DNA of 64,000 bases. Source: Oenanthe sinensis (Eukaryota > Streptophyta > Magnoliopsida > Apiales > Apiaceae). Below, in pieces: positions 47,174-60,200 of the stretch. The DNA lies in the NCBI GenBank assembly GCA_028671895.1, contig CM053794.1:44284501-44348500 (forward strand), read 5' to 3'. The notes beneath the pieces were generated by a model. It was not told the DNA's origin and made no database searches. It saw nothing but the letters and a program-made list of their open reading frames with translations. The position numbers were made by a program, and so were the translations under genes. Numbering within the stretch: position 1 is the stretch's first letter; every line of letters starts with the position of its first letter.

Positions 47174-48251
47174 TCATTTCTTCAGATGAGGGAAGCAAGT
47201 CTCCGCATCAGATTTGGGGTGCTTTGCTTCAGCATGTTCCCTGCATTTCACCTCCGAAGTGGTGCATATGAATGTCTGCATACACACCTTGCACTGCAAT
47301 GAACACCATGATTTGAGAAACAGAAAGCAATGAATTTTACCAACAAAAAATACTCAATAACTTACTACAGCAAAATTGAAAGAAGGAATCAAAATGATTC
47401 AAGTTTCTTGATTCAATTCATGCGGCAACTAACTCCCTTCAGATCAACTAATACTTGATAATTTTAAACAATTACCTTCAACAACTATCATTCGAATAAT
47501 TAAAATATCATGCACATAATGCACACACCAATCAAGCAAGTGACAGGGAATCCACAAACACATCACGAATCAAGCATTTGAAAAGAGCTACATGTCAAAA
47601 TAACATCAAGCTCAATATTGTATAACATTTGTGCATTCATCCATGCGCCATTTCAGCAAATAATTCACATGAAGGACAAAAAACCACAATACTCACTTCA
47701 TGTGTAAGCTCAACAAGCTCCCATTCCCATACTTACAAATTGCCACATCCAATGGTTTCGCAACAATTTTAACATTCAAAATATAACATCACTATAAAAG
47801 AAACAAGAAAATATTACTATGAAAGGCCAACATTATCTTCAGCAATCGAAATCAATATAATCTTATGCCTCGGATACAAATAACTCAAGAACGAATCGCA
47901 AAATTGAGGAAATTTGAGTAATAAAATCAACAAGTGTTATAAAGCTTCAAACTTTATGGCTAATCAGTAGTAATACAACAAATCTAAGTACAAATTACAA
48001 GCTCAAAAACAATAAAGAGAGAGGTGTCTGTATAAAAACAAACCTGGATAGACATAGCTTTCTTATTGGTTTCTAGCTGACTTCCTGTAGAAACAGATCA
48101 AACAAATCAATTAAATCAATTGAGATCGAGAAGAAATATATAGACACAGATAGATATATATGAATATAAAGATGAGACCTTTGGAGCCCTTGGCTTTTTC
48201 CAAGTTCTTCTCGCGAGCCATCTTGGCTTTCTGAGCGTTGCCTCCACCCAT
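47174..48251 (-). CDS. SERF-like small zinc-finger protein (At2g23090 family)
   Basis: Three exons on the minus strand: 48251-48179, 48084-48044 and 47293-47174, joined in phase, give 77 residues. The N-terminus MGGGNAQKAKMAREKNLEKA is the SERF/4F5-type basic stretch; SQLETNKKAMSIQ follows. The last exon holds CKVCMQTFICTTSEVKCREH and AEAKHPKSDAETCFPHLKK. A zinc finger is formed by C39, C42, H58 and H63. This matches Arabidopsis At2g23090 almost residue for residue as I remember it, including length and end. The molecular role of the family is poorly defined. Small size and strong conservation suggest a constitutive gene. Confidence 0.93.
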
Positions 48252-50000
48252 CAGATCTGAGAAACCCTAGCTTTTGCTTTCTTGATTTCTGCGATTCTTG
48301 TTTTTTGCTATACAATTCTCTGTATCAATCTCGCTACTAGTATTTATTGCTTTTATTTAATTTAACGAATAATATTTTTATTGTACTCGCGGAGTCGCGG
48401 GTGGCGAATGTAAATTGCATTTTTTTTTTGAAATTAAACTAAGTAATTGTGTAAATATAAAGGTATTTTTAAAGGGAAAATTGGTCGAAGATTATACGAG
48501 GTTAGGTTAATTTATAGTATAAAATAAGATAGTAAAGTCGTAAATATTAACCTCATTCTTTGTATTTATATAAATATTTTTTTATTATCTAATTTACCTT
48601 AATTTCATGTAATATTTGAAGTCATTTTGAGGAACACCGAATTCATTTTTTATATATAAAAGATATACTTTTTTATTTATATTTTTACTTTATTAGTTTT
48701 ATACTAAAAAAACTAATTTTAAGATAATTTTTTGAAGATATTCTAAAAAGAACTTTTTAATAATATTTATATAAATAATTAGGATAAGGTTTGATATGTG
48801 AAAGGGAAATGGTGGATATTAGGTAATTCCTTTGTCCCTTTCATTTTTTTACACTTTTTTTTTTAGATTTTTTTTTTTTTGGACGTCCCATCAATATTTT
48901 ACAGTATTAAAAATAGTAAATTTTAATAATAAAATACATTACTACATTCACTATTTCAATATACTTTTTCAACACTTTACGTTATTACCCTTACTATTTT
49001 ACTTATTTTAACAATAAAATTACTATTATATCAACTACTTCATTTATTTTAATAATATTACATTCACTATTCTTGATTTCCGTACCCAAAATCAAATGTA
49101 AATATTTGGTAAGTACGAGGGAGAATTAGGTAGCGGCTGCAGAGATAAATACACCCTGCTGTAGCTCACTTTCAAGTTTCAACCAATGAAAATGGAGATG
49201 CATTTTGTTAGTTTTTTTTTATATTTTTTCCGTGTTGTTCATTTCTAAGGTACTCCGTAGTAATCAGATATAAACTTATATTGCGTGCGAAAAAAGATGG
49301 GATAAATGACTAATATTTAGATAAATTTATTTTTATGTTATATTTTATTAATATTTATTATAAAATTTTATAATATTGAGAATTTATGTTAATATAACAT
49401 TATGTGTGAAAAGTTATATAAAAGGAAGACTATTGAGGGTTAGAGTTGTATTTTATTATACAATGATATTTATATATTAATATTCATAAAATTTAATGAT
49501 ATATTAAATAAAAATTATAGAATGAGTAGTATTCTTAAAATAGAAAATATAGAATATAATTTAAATATAATATAATATTATCTGTGAGTAGTTGTATAAA
49601 AAGAGGACTATTAGGGGGTTAGATTGTATGTATGATATATATTCTTTTTAAAAATAAATTTTATTAAAATTGAATGGTTAATATTGTTTTTATGGTTCAT
49701 TTGAAATTGGACGGTTATGATATTTTTTACGGTTCATTTTGAACCAAGACTTTTAATATTTCAGTTATAATAATATAGTATAGAAGTATAGAAATGGTAT
49801 TATCCACTTAATTTTTATAATAAATTAATTTATAATTTTAAAAAATAAATCTTTTATCACTTAAATTATCCCATCAAAAAATTCACTTAATTTAATCCAA
49901 CAAAAGTTGTAAAAAAAATGAAGATTCAACATGAAAAGTCAGGCTCAGTCCCAACTTTGACCGAAGGTCTAGACAGATTATTTATAGAGATTATTGTTCT
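48252..50000. other. AT-rich spacer with a degraded duplication
   Basis: No gene seen. Around 49300-49460 and 49490-49630 two related stretches share words such as GTTATATAAAAGGAAGACTATT versus GTTGTATAAAAAGAGGACTATT, indicating an old duplication. 48840-49080 has repeated TTTACTATTTTA-like words. Confidence 0.4.
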
Positions 50001-50215
50001 GAGATTTAAAAAAATTCTTGCATAAATACACGAGAGTTTTATTATAATTATAAAAATACACACCCTAAAAAACACTAACACCTTATGTAAAGTAACTTTC
50101 TTGAGATTTAAAAAAATTCTCACCTAAATATACGAGTGTGTTATTGTAATTACAAAAAATTATATACAATTATAAAAATACCTACCCTAAAAAATATTAG
50201 CACATTCGCTAATTT
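50001..50215. repeat. Imperfect direct repeat, offset 102 bp
   Basis: GAGATTTAAAAAAATTCT occurs at 50001 and 50103. Each copy is followed by CATAAATACACGAG- or CTAAATATACGAG-like sequence and by ATTATAAAAATAC then CACCCTAAAAAA- or CTACCCTAAAAAA-like sequence. Non-coding. Confidence 0.7.
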
Positions 50216-51583
50216 ATAACCTCAGAAACTTTATTCTCTTACTTATATTTTTATATTTATGAGAATAAAATTGTTGAGATCATTATAAAATTTAGATAGG
50301 CATGTGCAAAATAGATAAAAGAATGAACCGGTAATGAAATAAATATAAAAAATGCATCTATATTAAAATTAATTAAAATTATAATAATTAGAAATTATTT
50401 ATTCAACATCCGCCACGACCTTTTTTGTAATTTATAGTACTAGTTATCTCCCTGGCCCAAACCCAAGCATTTACAACATACTAATAAGGGACTCATTTTT
50501 CTCAAGACCCCAAACAATCATATGACGCCGAAATAATTATATAAAGGTTGCAACTAAAACGGCAATGGGCTCATAATTGTTTTACTACCTTGTATTGTAT
50601 TCTTTATCGACAATAAAAAGGATTCATTTGATGAGATATGATCGAGGCACAAATAATATTACTTGCGAAAATTTAACATGAAAATGAATGTGGATATAAT
50701 TTGTTGTCAGTTACAGTAAACTCAACTTGTAAAATCTGCGATTTTATTTTTTAACAGTGTGTCAAGGATTGTAAACGACTAAACGAGTCTAACTGGATTG
50801 AACTGTAGAGTGTTCATGTTCAGTTTGTTGAAAATCTATTAAACTCAATTTTTGATGGAACCAAAAATCTTCTTCGAGTTCGGCTTGTTCGGTTTGTTAT
50901 TATAGTTAACAAACTTGTTCGCGAATCACGAATATATATCTTACTAGCTTGTTGGAGAACTCTTCTCACCAATAGCTCATAAAATTTCCTCATGATTGTT
51001 ACATGTGCTAAAACATAATAGCAGAATTGTATAATAGCTTAAAAACTATGACATTCTTAGGGGAAAACTAAGCAGTGTGATTGTATGGCAAAAACCAAAA
51101 GAGAGAGATCGACAAGTAAAATCAATACTAAAACAGACTTCAAGCATAAACTACTAACATGTTATTATCTACCTACTCCGGATTTGCGAAATTAATGAAA
51201 TCATAAACTATTACAGATTGATAAGATTATGAGATTAAATCTTTTTTAATTGTTTGGTGCTGCTAAATAACATTGGATAGAATATATTTGGTTAACATGA
51301 GAAAGGCAAGGCAGATTTCTTTCTTCTTCCAGCTCTTTCCAACTTTCTTCTACTTGTACTCCCGCCATTACTCATTAAAGGTTTTTCTAAGATAGTGGAC
51401 AGACCTACAAAATAGTTGAAAAAATTATTTACACAAGTTGTCCTAGCACGATCAACTAAATATGCCATTAGTACTATAAATATGATGTCTTGGAGAATAC
51501 ATAATGAAACTTACTTGACATGAAAGCCTTGTTTTCAGACATCTTTCCATTCACTCCGGCATCATGATTGCAATCTATGTTAC
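50216..51583. other. Spacer with an old transposon fragment
   Basis: At about 50760-50930 the words GATTGTAAACGACTAAACGAG and CGAGTTCGGCTTGTTCGG resemble decayed plant DNA transposon ends. No gene was found. Confidence 0.35.
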
Positions 51584-53500
51584 TGTAACATCCCGTATAT
51601 TTTTAATAATATATTAAATTATTTAATTTAATATTAAGAATAATATTAGTGAATTATTACTAATATTATTATTTGAATATGAATATTTTATAATTATGAT
51701 ATTATTTTAGAGATTATTGGTTAAGAGAAGAAAATAGGAAAAAAAAGAATATAAAGAGAAAAAAGGGTTAGGGTTTGGTAAATTACGTAAGAAAAGTTGG
51801 GAAACCATAGAGAAGATAGAAGAAAAAGAAAAAGAGAAGGAGAGATAGAAGAGAAAGAGGAGAAGATGAAAGGGCTCAAGAAGATAATTTATGGTTTGAA
51901 TTAGGATTCATGTGATGGGGTCATATGGATTTTTTGATAATCATTCATAATCTTTGACTATTAAGGTACGGATACATTCTACACTCTCTCTTTGTTCTCG
52001 TATTATTAGTGTACGGATATCTTCGTTACACTCTCTTTGTATTCGTAACACTCTCTTTGTTCTTGTTTTGTTATTCAATTCGCATGTATATTGTGTATAG
52101 TTTGTATTCATTCAGATTCTTATAAAATTCGTATCTCATTTGTTCTTTATCTGATTGTTGTGATTTTATACTATCTAGAAAGGTATTTCAATTATCTACA
52201 ATTTTCATTCTTTACGTTTTCAAAAATTCGGTACATAAGTATATTAAAATCTGCCGTTTGTATAATCTGGTTGGTTATTGGAATTGTTCTGCTGTAACTT
52301 CAGAAATTCATAATAAATTGAATATTCATTCAATAATTATGTGTAATATCACTCTGGAACGGTATTTTCGAGATCTTTATCTTTTATTTATATTCCGCTG
52401 TCAGATTATGTGGTTTCGATGTCTTAAATCTTAAAATACTACTGTAATCAGGTGATGATTCTATTCTAACAGCTCATCTTTGGTTGTTTTCTGCATTCGT
52501 TTCTTATCCGTTTTTTACGAGTCTTACCATTCTGGAAAGGTCTCGGAATCCTCTACGAGTTCTGTGTTTTGTACTTTTTCATTTGAGTTCATCTTTATAG
52601 AGTAAATTGCTAATTTTCCAGACTGGTCTGATCTGATTTTATTTGTATAGTCCATATTGTATGATATTTGGCGTGTGTGATATTTTTAGTAAGATATTTT
52701 CAGTTAATTTGTGATATATGTATGATTTGAGAGATTTCGTAAGACCTCCGTCATGAGTGGATAATCTTATGCTTTGGCACCACCTATACGGTGTATTTAA
52801 ATTGTATGGGCGTGTCGCCGGAGTTATGGGACACGTAGAATCATGACTATTGTGTATGTTTGTTTGACCATTTGGGTAGCATTGTGTTTTATATCGTGCA
52901 AGCCCCTGTAAGATTTTGGGTAGCATTTGATTTGTTCTATGCAAGCCCTTGTAAGTTTTGATGACTACATATTCTGAAGAACCGAAATGTAGGACATCCT
53001 GTAAGTGTAAGATTGTCTCCCATATCAGTAAGCAAATTTGTATTTCAGTATTTGATCATTATAATATATGACTAGTAAGTGTACGAGTAAGAGCAAGAAC
53101 ATTTATGATTAAAAATATGTACATTGTGATTGTAAGATAAGTATTTATCGTGTCTTTTTATTTGTTTATATCGTGAGTTAAGTATGACCAGTATATTTTG
53201 TCTCTTTCAGTTTGTTTCATCATTCTTTATTCAGATATTGTATTTGTTCATATTGTCATCGTTCTAACCCTTGTACTCTTTGTATAATTTTATATCTGTA
53301 TATGAGCCTTTCGCTCACTACCGGTCTATATTTCTTTATTTCCCCGGCAGGTTAGGTGGGCTAATTAATGGGAAGAGTGCGAGTTGCTGACTTTGAGGAG
53401 TTGTAAAATTTATATTTAGATTTGAATTTGTATAGTTAAGTTGTAACTTTTATTTTTGAATCGTAAGTTGTTGGATATTGAGAAGTTGTAACGATTTATT
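51584..53500 (+). repeat. LTR-like sequence, possibly a solo LTR
   Basis: Starts TGTAACATCCCGTATATTTT, a form common at the start of plant gypsy-type LTRs. It ends somewhere near 53460-53520 after GCTCACTACCGGTC and CCCCGGCAGGTTAGGTGGGC. There is no open frame. Tandem CATTCTACACTCTCTTTG-like words occur at about 51970-52060. The 3' boundary and target duplication could not be fixed, and there is no internal retroelement domain, so this is a solo or truncated LTR if it is one. Confidence 0.4.
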
Positions 53501-53520
53501 AGATTTTTGGAGAATTTCAT

Positions 53521-54168
53521 TTAAGTGAATAAGTTCGGGATTTTAAAGTTATCATTTCCAGATTCATGAGTTCGAGGAACATACTTGTTCATCAGCTTTG
53601 CCCGTGAAGCTGCAAAAAGGCAAGTGGCGTCCATCTGCTTGCTGATCATACGCATTGCATAATACGGAATCTTCACATCGTTTGTTGGTTTAGTATAGCA
53701 CGTATTTACAAACATGAGGCAGTCCATTAAGCTCTCCAGGGCCATGCCTTTTATATCATAAGCTTGTGATATGAGCTGCATAGTATGGTATGTATGTATT
53801 TTGACCAGCAAGAAGCCAAGCTCTATCATTGATGCCTCTGGATATTAAACTGGCCATGCACTTTAATATACCGAGAGATGGGAAGTCTGGATCATCAGGA
53901 TGAGTCATGGCAATGTTCCACAGAGCACTTAGCACATGAACATGTTCTTCATTATCAGTCAGATGCATTTTTTGAAGCGTCTCTCAATACCTGCTCTCCT
54001 GATGAATAATTTTGGTTCCTTTAGGATGCAAAAGAAACAACGAGGATTAGCACAAGGTTGCTCAATCATGTTAAAGGTAGAAATGCTTTCTTTTCTAGTC
54101 GGAGAACCTATGGATGAATTAATGAAGTGGCTTAATTCAGGAAAATATGGGATGATGGTTCTAGTCAC
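53521..54168 (-). pseudogene. Internally deleted ARM/TPR-repeat protein pseudogene
   Basis: Read on the minus strand, three blocks in different frames match one plant family of long ARM plus TPR proteins. Block 1 is MTRTIIPYFPELSHFINSSI through NPRCFFCILKEPKLFIRRAG. Block 2 is EEHVHVLSALWNIAMTHPDD through LLAGQNTYIPYYAAHI. Block 3 is QAYDIKGMALESLMDCLMFV through KIPYYAMRMISKQMDATCLF. Blocks 1 and 2 are separated by a one-base frameshift in an A6 run near 53970. Blocks 2 and 3 are normally hundreds of residues apart, and here they are fused near 53765-53785, so the central part is deleted. No introns interrupt it. A transposon-captured or retroposed fragment is likely. The family assignment rests on remembered motifs. 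Confidence 0.75.
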
Positions 54169-54431
54169 CTTTGAAGATATATGTAGGGAAAAACTATGAG
54201 AGGCTAAATGTAGGCCAAAAGTATGAGAGGCAAGTGGAATGATGACTCGACTCTAATGACATAATTCAATAGTATTCAATAAATTTTGTTTGTTGAGGAA
54301 CATTGTGTTTTTTTAAAATATTAAGATATTTATATTTTTATGTCATAAACATGGTTTTATTTATGTTTATTATATATTTGTTAATATATATTCTTCTGTG
54401 CTGTGTATTGTGTGCAGCTTTTCAACTTATT

Positions 54432-55810
54432 ATGGATATTTTGTCAAGTTCTTCAAATAGTATCTCAAGCTCCGACAAGGAAGATGATGATTCAAATGCG
54501 ACATGTTTACTTTCTTGACAAAACATTCTAGAATTTTTATTGATAGACTACCCTGCAGGACGTCTATTCTTACTGGGAAAGAATAAATACGTGAAATATT
54601 ATGTGGTAATCCTATTCAATCTTACGAATCATTCAGGATGAAACCATATGTGTTCTTAAATTTGCATGACAAATTAAAGGCGTCAACTTTATTAAAAGAT
54701 TCTAGAAATGTTAGTATAGAAGAAGGTTTGGCAATGGGATTGCGAGTTTTATGTCATGGTACAAGACAAAGAATGATTTGTGATCGATTTCAACATTCTC
54801 TCGGGATTGTTCATCGTTGGTTTAAGAAAGTAGTTAGGGCATTAAATGCATTTGGAGTCACTATTGTTAAACAGGTGAATAGGGGTGCAGTTCAACCTGA
54901 GATTCTCGGTGATCTCATGTGGTATCCATTCTTTAAAATGTATCTTTATTTAATATTATTCATATTTTAAATATATTATATTATTATTAATATCATATAT
55001 TATCAATCTAAATATCATTATTTTCATATTAATATTTTTACCGGATTGTATTGGAGCTATTGATAGTACTCATGTGACAGTATGGGCACTAACATCGAAA
55101 CAAAAATCATTTCGTGGTAGAAAAACTGTGATGGTTACTCAAAATGCCATGACCATTTGTTCACATGACATGATGTTTACTTTTGTATATGTCGGCTGAG
55201 AGGGAACAACTAATGATTCTCGTGTACTTTATGATGTTGTAATTAGACCCGAAAATAAATTTCCAGTCCCCGTTAGAGGTAATATTGTTTATTTTTTTAT
55301 TATATACATTATACTTTTTTTTTATGTTATCTAAAAATGTATATTAACTTCAATTTCTTGGTGTAGATTACTTTTATGTTGTAGACAACAGTTATCCTAA
55401 TTTGAAAGGTTTTTTAGCTCCTTATCGAAGTGAACGATATTACCGTAGAGATTTTCAGAGTGGTGGAGGAATAAGAGGAAAGGAAGAATTGTTTAACTAT
55501 ACACATTCATCTGTTAGAAATGTGATTGAAAGGGCATTTGTCATTTAGGGTACTAAAAGCTAGATTTCATATCCTGAAAGATATACCAAATTATCAGTTG
55601 AGGTATCAAATGTTAATTCTACATGCATATTGTGCATTACATAATTTTATAAGACTTGAAGAGCTGATAATTTATTTATCATATATGGTCAAGATTATTT
55701 AAAAGTGACCGGGAAAAGGTTCCAACATTGTACAAGAAGGTCATATTATGGATATGACAAATCACGATGAAATGGTTTAAGTTAGAGAATTAGTTGCTAA
55801 TAATTTATGA
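54432..55810 (+). pseudogene. Decayed PIF/Harbinger transposase
   Basis: Segments of a HARBI1-like DDE transposase are readable in shifted frames. These are MDILSSSSNSISSSDKEDDD, then EEGLAMGLRVLCHGTRQRMI with QHSLGIVHRWFKKVVRALN, then DCIGAIDSTHVTVWALTSKQ, then TTNDSRVLYDVV, then DYFYVVDNSYPNLKGFLAPY, then SSVRNVIERAFVI. The catalytic DDE positions fall in AIDSTHV, NDSRVL and VIERAF. The Trp in VGWEG is now TGA at 55198, an in-frame stop follows VIERAFVI near 55546, and there are frame changes near 54920-55040. It is therefore inactive. The family makes TAA target duplications, like the two MITEs at 18.8-19.4 kb. Confidence 0.85.
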
Positions 55811-56509
55811 AATAATTACAGTGTAAAAAGTCATGGGCGGTCATCCTAATATATTTTATTCTTGACAATAATGTGTAACGTTACCTCTATACTTTAGTGT
55901 TGAATTGAAATAAATTATAAATCATTCCTCAGCTTCTTTAAAAACGATTTGATGATGCCTCTGCATTGTCAGCTTAATGTATTGTTCTCATGTGTGTTGA
56001 CTGTTGTGTAATTTTCTACTGCGCTAAGTACCATCAACAATAACTAATTACTTAAATATAATATATTATAAATTAATACATATTTATTTATATTTGAAGA
56101 TGTAATAATATATCAATATAGTTCAAATATAAATCTCTATAATATTAAAATTATTTTCAAATGTGATAAATTTCATTAGAATTATTTGTGGTGTTACTAA
56201 GTACATGAAAATAATATATTTATTTGAGTAATATTTTACTAAGTACATAAAAATTATAGAACTACTTTTTTATATAAAATTTTAAACATGTTCTTTAATT
56301 GTTTTATTGACTTTCATGTAAATTTGTAAATATAAAAAAAAAATTGGAAAAAATATTATTAGTAGATTTATATAAAATAAAAACAATCAATTTTTTTTTT
56401 TGAAAGATATTTAATTTTAACTATTAAGCAATTATGAGGTTTAGATCAGAAAACAGAAAACTTTTATGTATTTGGAACATGTTTCTTACTTTTCCCAAAT
56501 AGAAAACAA
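55811..56509. other. AT-rich spacer
   Basis: No gene or clear element. It may contain the 3' end of the decayed Harbinger element, which I could not locate. Confidence 0.35.
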
Positions 56510-56518
56510 TTTTATTAG

Positions 56519-56924
56519 GGTGTTGGTCCTATATGTCACAATTTGGGGAGAAAATGACCTAAATGGCACATCCCAAAAAAATGGTCCTAAATAGCACTCC
56601 AAAACGCTACATCGTGTAGAGTTTTGAAAAAAAAAATCTCCCCAAAAAACTACTTTAAGTTGCGTTTTTTAGCCCAGAAACCAAGATAAAGTAGCGTTTT
56701 TCCCCAAAAATTTTTTAAAAAAAATGTAAAACGCTGCACGAAGTAGCGTTTTTCCCCGAAAAAAAATAAAAAAAAGTGCAAAACGCTACACGAAATAGCG
56801 TTTTCACCTTTTTTCCAGCACGCCACACTATATAGCGTTTTGGAGTGTTATTTAGGACCATTATAACGAGTTGTGTCATTTATGACATTTCCCCCTCAAA
56901 TTGTGACATAAAGGCATTTTCTCA
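56519..56924. mobile_element. Non-autonomous Mutator-like element with GCGTTT word array
   Basis: A 406-bp insertion with a 9-bp direct repeat TTTTATTAG (56510-56518 and 56925-56933). Outer inverted repeats centre on TATGTCACAATTTG (about 56531) and CAAATTGTGACATA (about 56897). An inner inverted pair reads GGTCCTAAATAGCACTCC then AAAACGCT, matched by AGCGTTTT then GGAGTGTTATTTAGGACC. Between them are repeated short hairpin words AACGCTAC...GTAGCGTT separated by A-rich linkers. Non-coding. Confidence 0.72.
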
Positions 56925-57212
56925 TTTTATTAGCTGGAACATGTTTCCTGACTTTTCGTTAGTTTTCCCGGAAACTAGAAAATGTAAAAACTGAGGAAAA
57001 TTTTGAAAAAGAAAAGTAGGAAATTTTCACGCACCGCCCAAATTTCTCCATTTCTTTATTTTCATATTCTCTCTTCTCTTAAACTTAAGATTCTTAATTT
57101 CAGATTTTATTACACAATCCTAATTAATTAAATCAGCTAGGGTTTTATATTTTACGGATCTAATTCTACCACCGATTCAATTCTTATTTTTTATCAAAAA
57201 AATAAAAGAAAC

Positions 57213-60200
57213 ATGACTTCGCAGTTTGATCGGTGGGAGAAAGATCCCTTTTTTCCAGCTGCCGAACAAGTTCAAGAATCTGCTGATAGGTATACATACA
57301 TATTTGTATATGACCTAATTATTCATATGTAAATGCAATTTATTTGAATTTTATTATTTGACAATTTATTATGTAAATGCAATTATCTTTGTTATGATGA
57401 TTGTAATTGGTGTTGTGTGTGTAAGGATGGAATCGACGTATAGAACATGGCTTCATGCTTCCAAGAATGATTTGAGTATGTGGAATGCTGATGAAATTAA
57501 AAGGGACTTGCAAACTGCTCTTGGGACTACTAAGTGGCAGGTACGCGTATCGTATCTTACCCATTTTGATAACTAGTTACCTCCTTTACGTATTCTATAT
57601 TTTTTTCTTGATTTATTATGGTAGTGGTGTTTTTATTTTGAGTAATGTGTAAAGTTTATTAGTGATTGTTTGTTGGGGAATTGGGGTTATTAGTGAGCAC
57701 ATATGTTTCCATGTGCATTAAGCTTATTAATGATGGTATACATGGTATTAATATGTTGTTGAGAGTAATTGAAATTTAAGTGCTAGTGGGACTATGATAG
57801 TGTTATCAAACAATCTTTGAAACAAAATATCAAAATGTAAGAACTATATATATCTATCAATTTGTTGCTCTACCTTGGCTCCACATTTATGATTGTTGTG
57901 TTGCTGATGCAGCTGGAGGAATTCGAACGAGCAGTAAAATCGAGTTACAAGAATAGCACACTTGATGATGCAAGAGACAGGCACCGTGAATTTATCAGTG
58001 CAATGGAGGGCCAAATATCCAAAATTGACAGTGCTTTGCACAAGTCAGCAGTTTCAGCAGGTAAGCCACCTCACCCATGGGTGCGCTTGGATGAGGGAGA
58101 ATGTAATGAGCTCGAATTGTTTCTTACTGGATCGACGGCTTCCATAGGCAAGAACTCTTCTAAAGTTCATGCGCAGGACCAACTCCCTTTGAAGCCATTG
58201 GAGGCTGATAAAAATTCTGCACCGGAACATGTGAAGAACTTTTCGGACTCTGTTGAATTGGCCCGTATGGACCTTAAGCATGATAAGTTTTACGGCCATC
58301 GAAGAACCGCAAGTGCTAGTGCTGACATTGGTAATTGGAATATTGCAGTTGATGATAATGTTTTACTTCAGGGTTCTCCTGGTGTACGCCGTGAGCAGCC
58401 TCCACCGAAGATACCCAGTGTTTCAGGTTTTCTAAATACCATGGAATCTGCATCTAAACTGAAGTGGCAAAAAAATGGAAACAGGAAGTTGAAGCTTCCA
58501 GATCGCCAACAAGATGTTGACACTGCATTATTGCAACCTAATAATTTACCAAAAGTGAGTGTCTATTCTGTGTACTTTCGATGGGTACTTTGATTTTATA
58601 ATTCCTTTCTCTGTCAATGAAAGGCTCTTTTTAGTTACCAAATTTTGATAATAAATGTTGCCAATGATGTCATATATTGTTATCATTTGGACAGGGAATT
58701 AATGCATGCTATGAGAGATGTAAGAGTTGTCTTGAAAATGGCGATGAGTGCTGTGACAAGCAACTCTATGGTTGGTATGGAGCCATTCAGAGGCAGCTTC
58801 AGAGGTCGCAATATCATATGCAATACAGTCGACCAGTTCAAGTTGTCTTGTGGATAGCCCTCTTCCTTTGCTTCATTGGTGAGTGTACTTAAACTCTTAC
58901 TCGTGCATCTCTAGTGTGTGTAGGGATTGATTCTATAGTTCATAGATATCACTTTGGACGAGTTAGTTCTTTAACAACAGCTTGTTAGTGGCTGATGTGC
59001 ATTACTGTTGTGACAATTCTATGATTACTGGTGTTCCTATTTCTCTGCATGAATTTTGGCATGATCGGGGATGATATAGAGTGAATAAAATGTTTTTAAC
59101 TACAATTATTGATCTAACTGAACTGACTGCCAATATTCACAAATATTGTGAATAAATTGATTTAAGTATGTATTGGGGCTGGGCCATATTATTTAAACAT
59201 GGTGTGTCAATAGGACAATAGGTACTCGATGACTCGATGTTCTTTCACGACAATGCTTTTGTACAACAATGAATCTACCTCAAGAATTTTTTTAAAATCT
59301 TTAATATTGAAAACTAAAATTTGCAAGATCTTGGTGACCACATATGGCTCTGTGGCAGTGGTACAGTTATTGCCTTGTTGAGGTTGGTTATTTTATATAC
59401 AGTGTATGACTGGTTACAAGGTTGTTTAAGGGTGGAAATCCTATAATATCTACATACACAGTTATTAGAATGACTTATTCTGTTAATTAATAATATAAAT
59501 TTGCACTTCATAATTTCCTGCAGTTTGCAATACTTTTCATAACAAGCATTAGTTCTTGGCCGGTTTTGAATGATTTTTACTTTAATATTTTCATTCATTA
59601 AGCATTTCAATTCCTGGTAATGTGTAAGTATTCATATTTGCTTGTTTATTGTTGATGGCATGGAGGTTATGGTAGTACTTTTTTGGTGTCTTGGATGTTT
59701 TCTGATCTTGTACTTTCCTATGCATTTTCAAGGGTGTTTCCTATGGTGTAAAGAATTAATTGTATCTGAGAAATGAGAACTCAATCAGGGAGTTTGTACT
59801 TCTATGCTCTGAATTCTGTAAAAACGGTTTTGAATATTTATTTCATTTATTTTGTTTTAGGCACAAGTTTTAGTTATCTTGGAATAGATAATTTTATGGA
59901 GTTTGTTCTTAAGGTTTTCACCTTGATAAACTGGCAATGCTAATGCAGGAATCTTTGCAGCTTATTCCTCCATATGTTGTCGGAGCCCTCTTGATTTGAC
60001 CAGCATATTTTGTTCCTTACCCCTTTTTTACTAAAACTCTTTATTTTTCCATATAAATTGAAATTTCTGCTGAACTAATCTTCGCCTGTTCTTTGGTCTC
60101 CTATACCCCTGCTCTATTAGAAAGTAAAAAGAGCCATATGCTCAGCACCAAAAGGAACAGATGCTCGTAAAATCTAAAAGAGACATTCCTCTTTGCTAGA

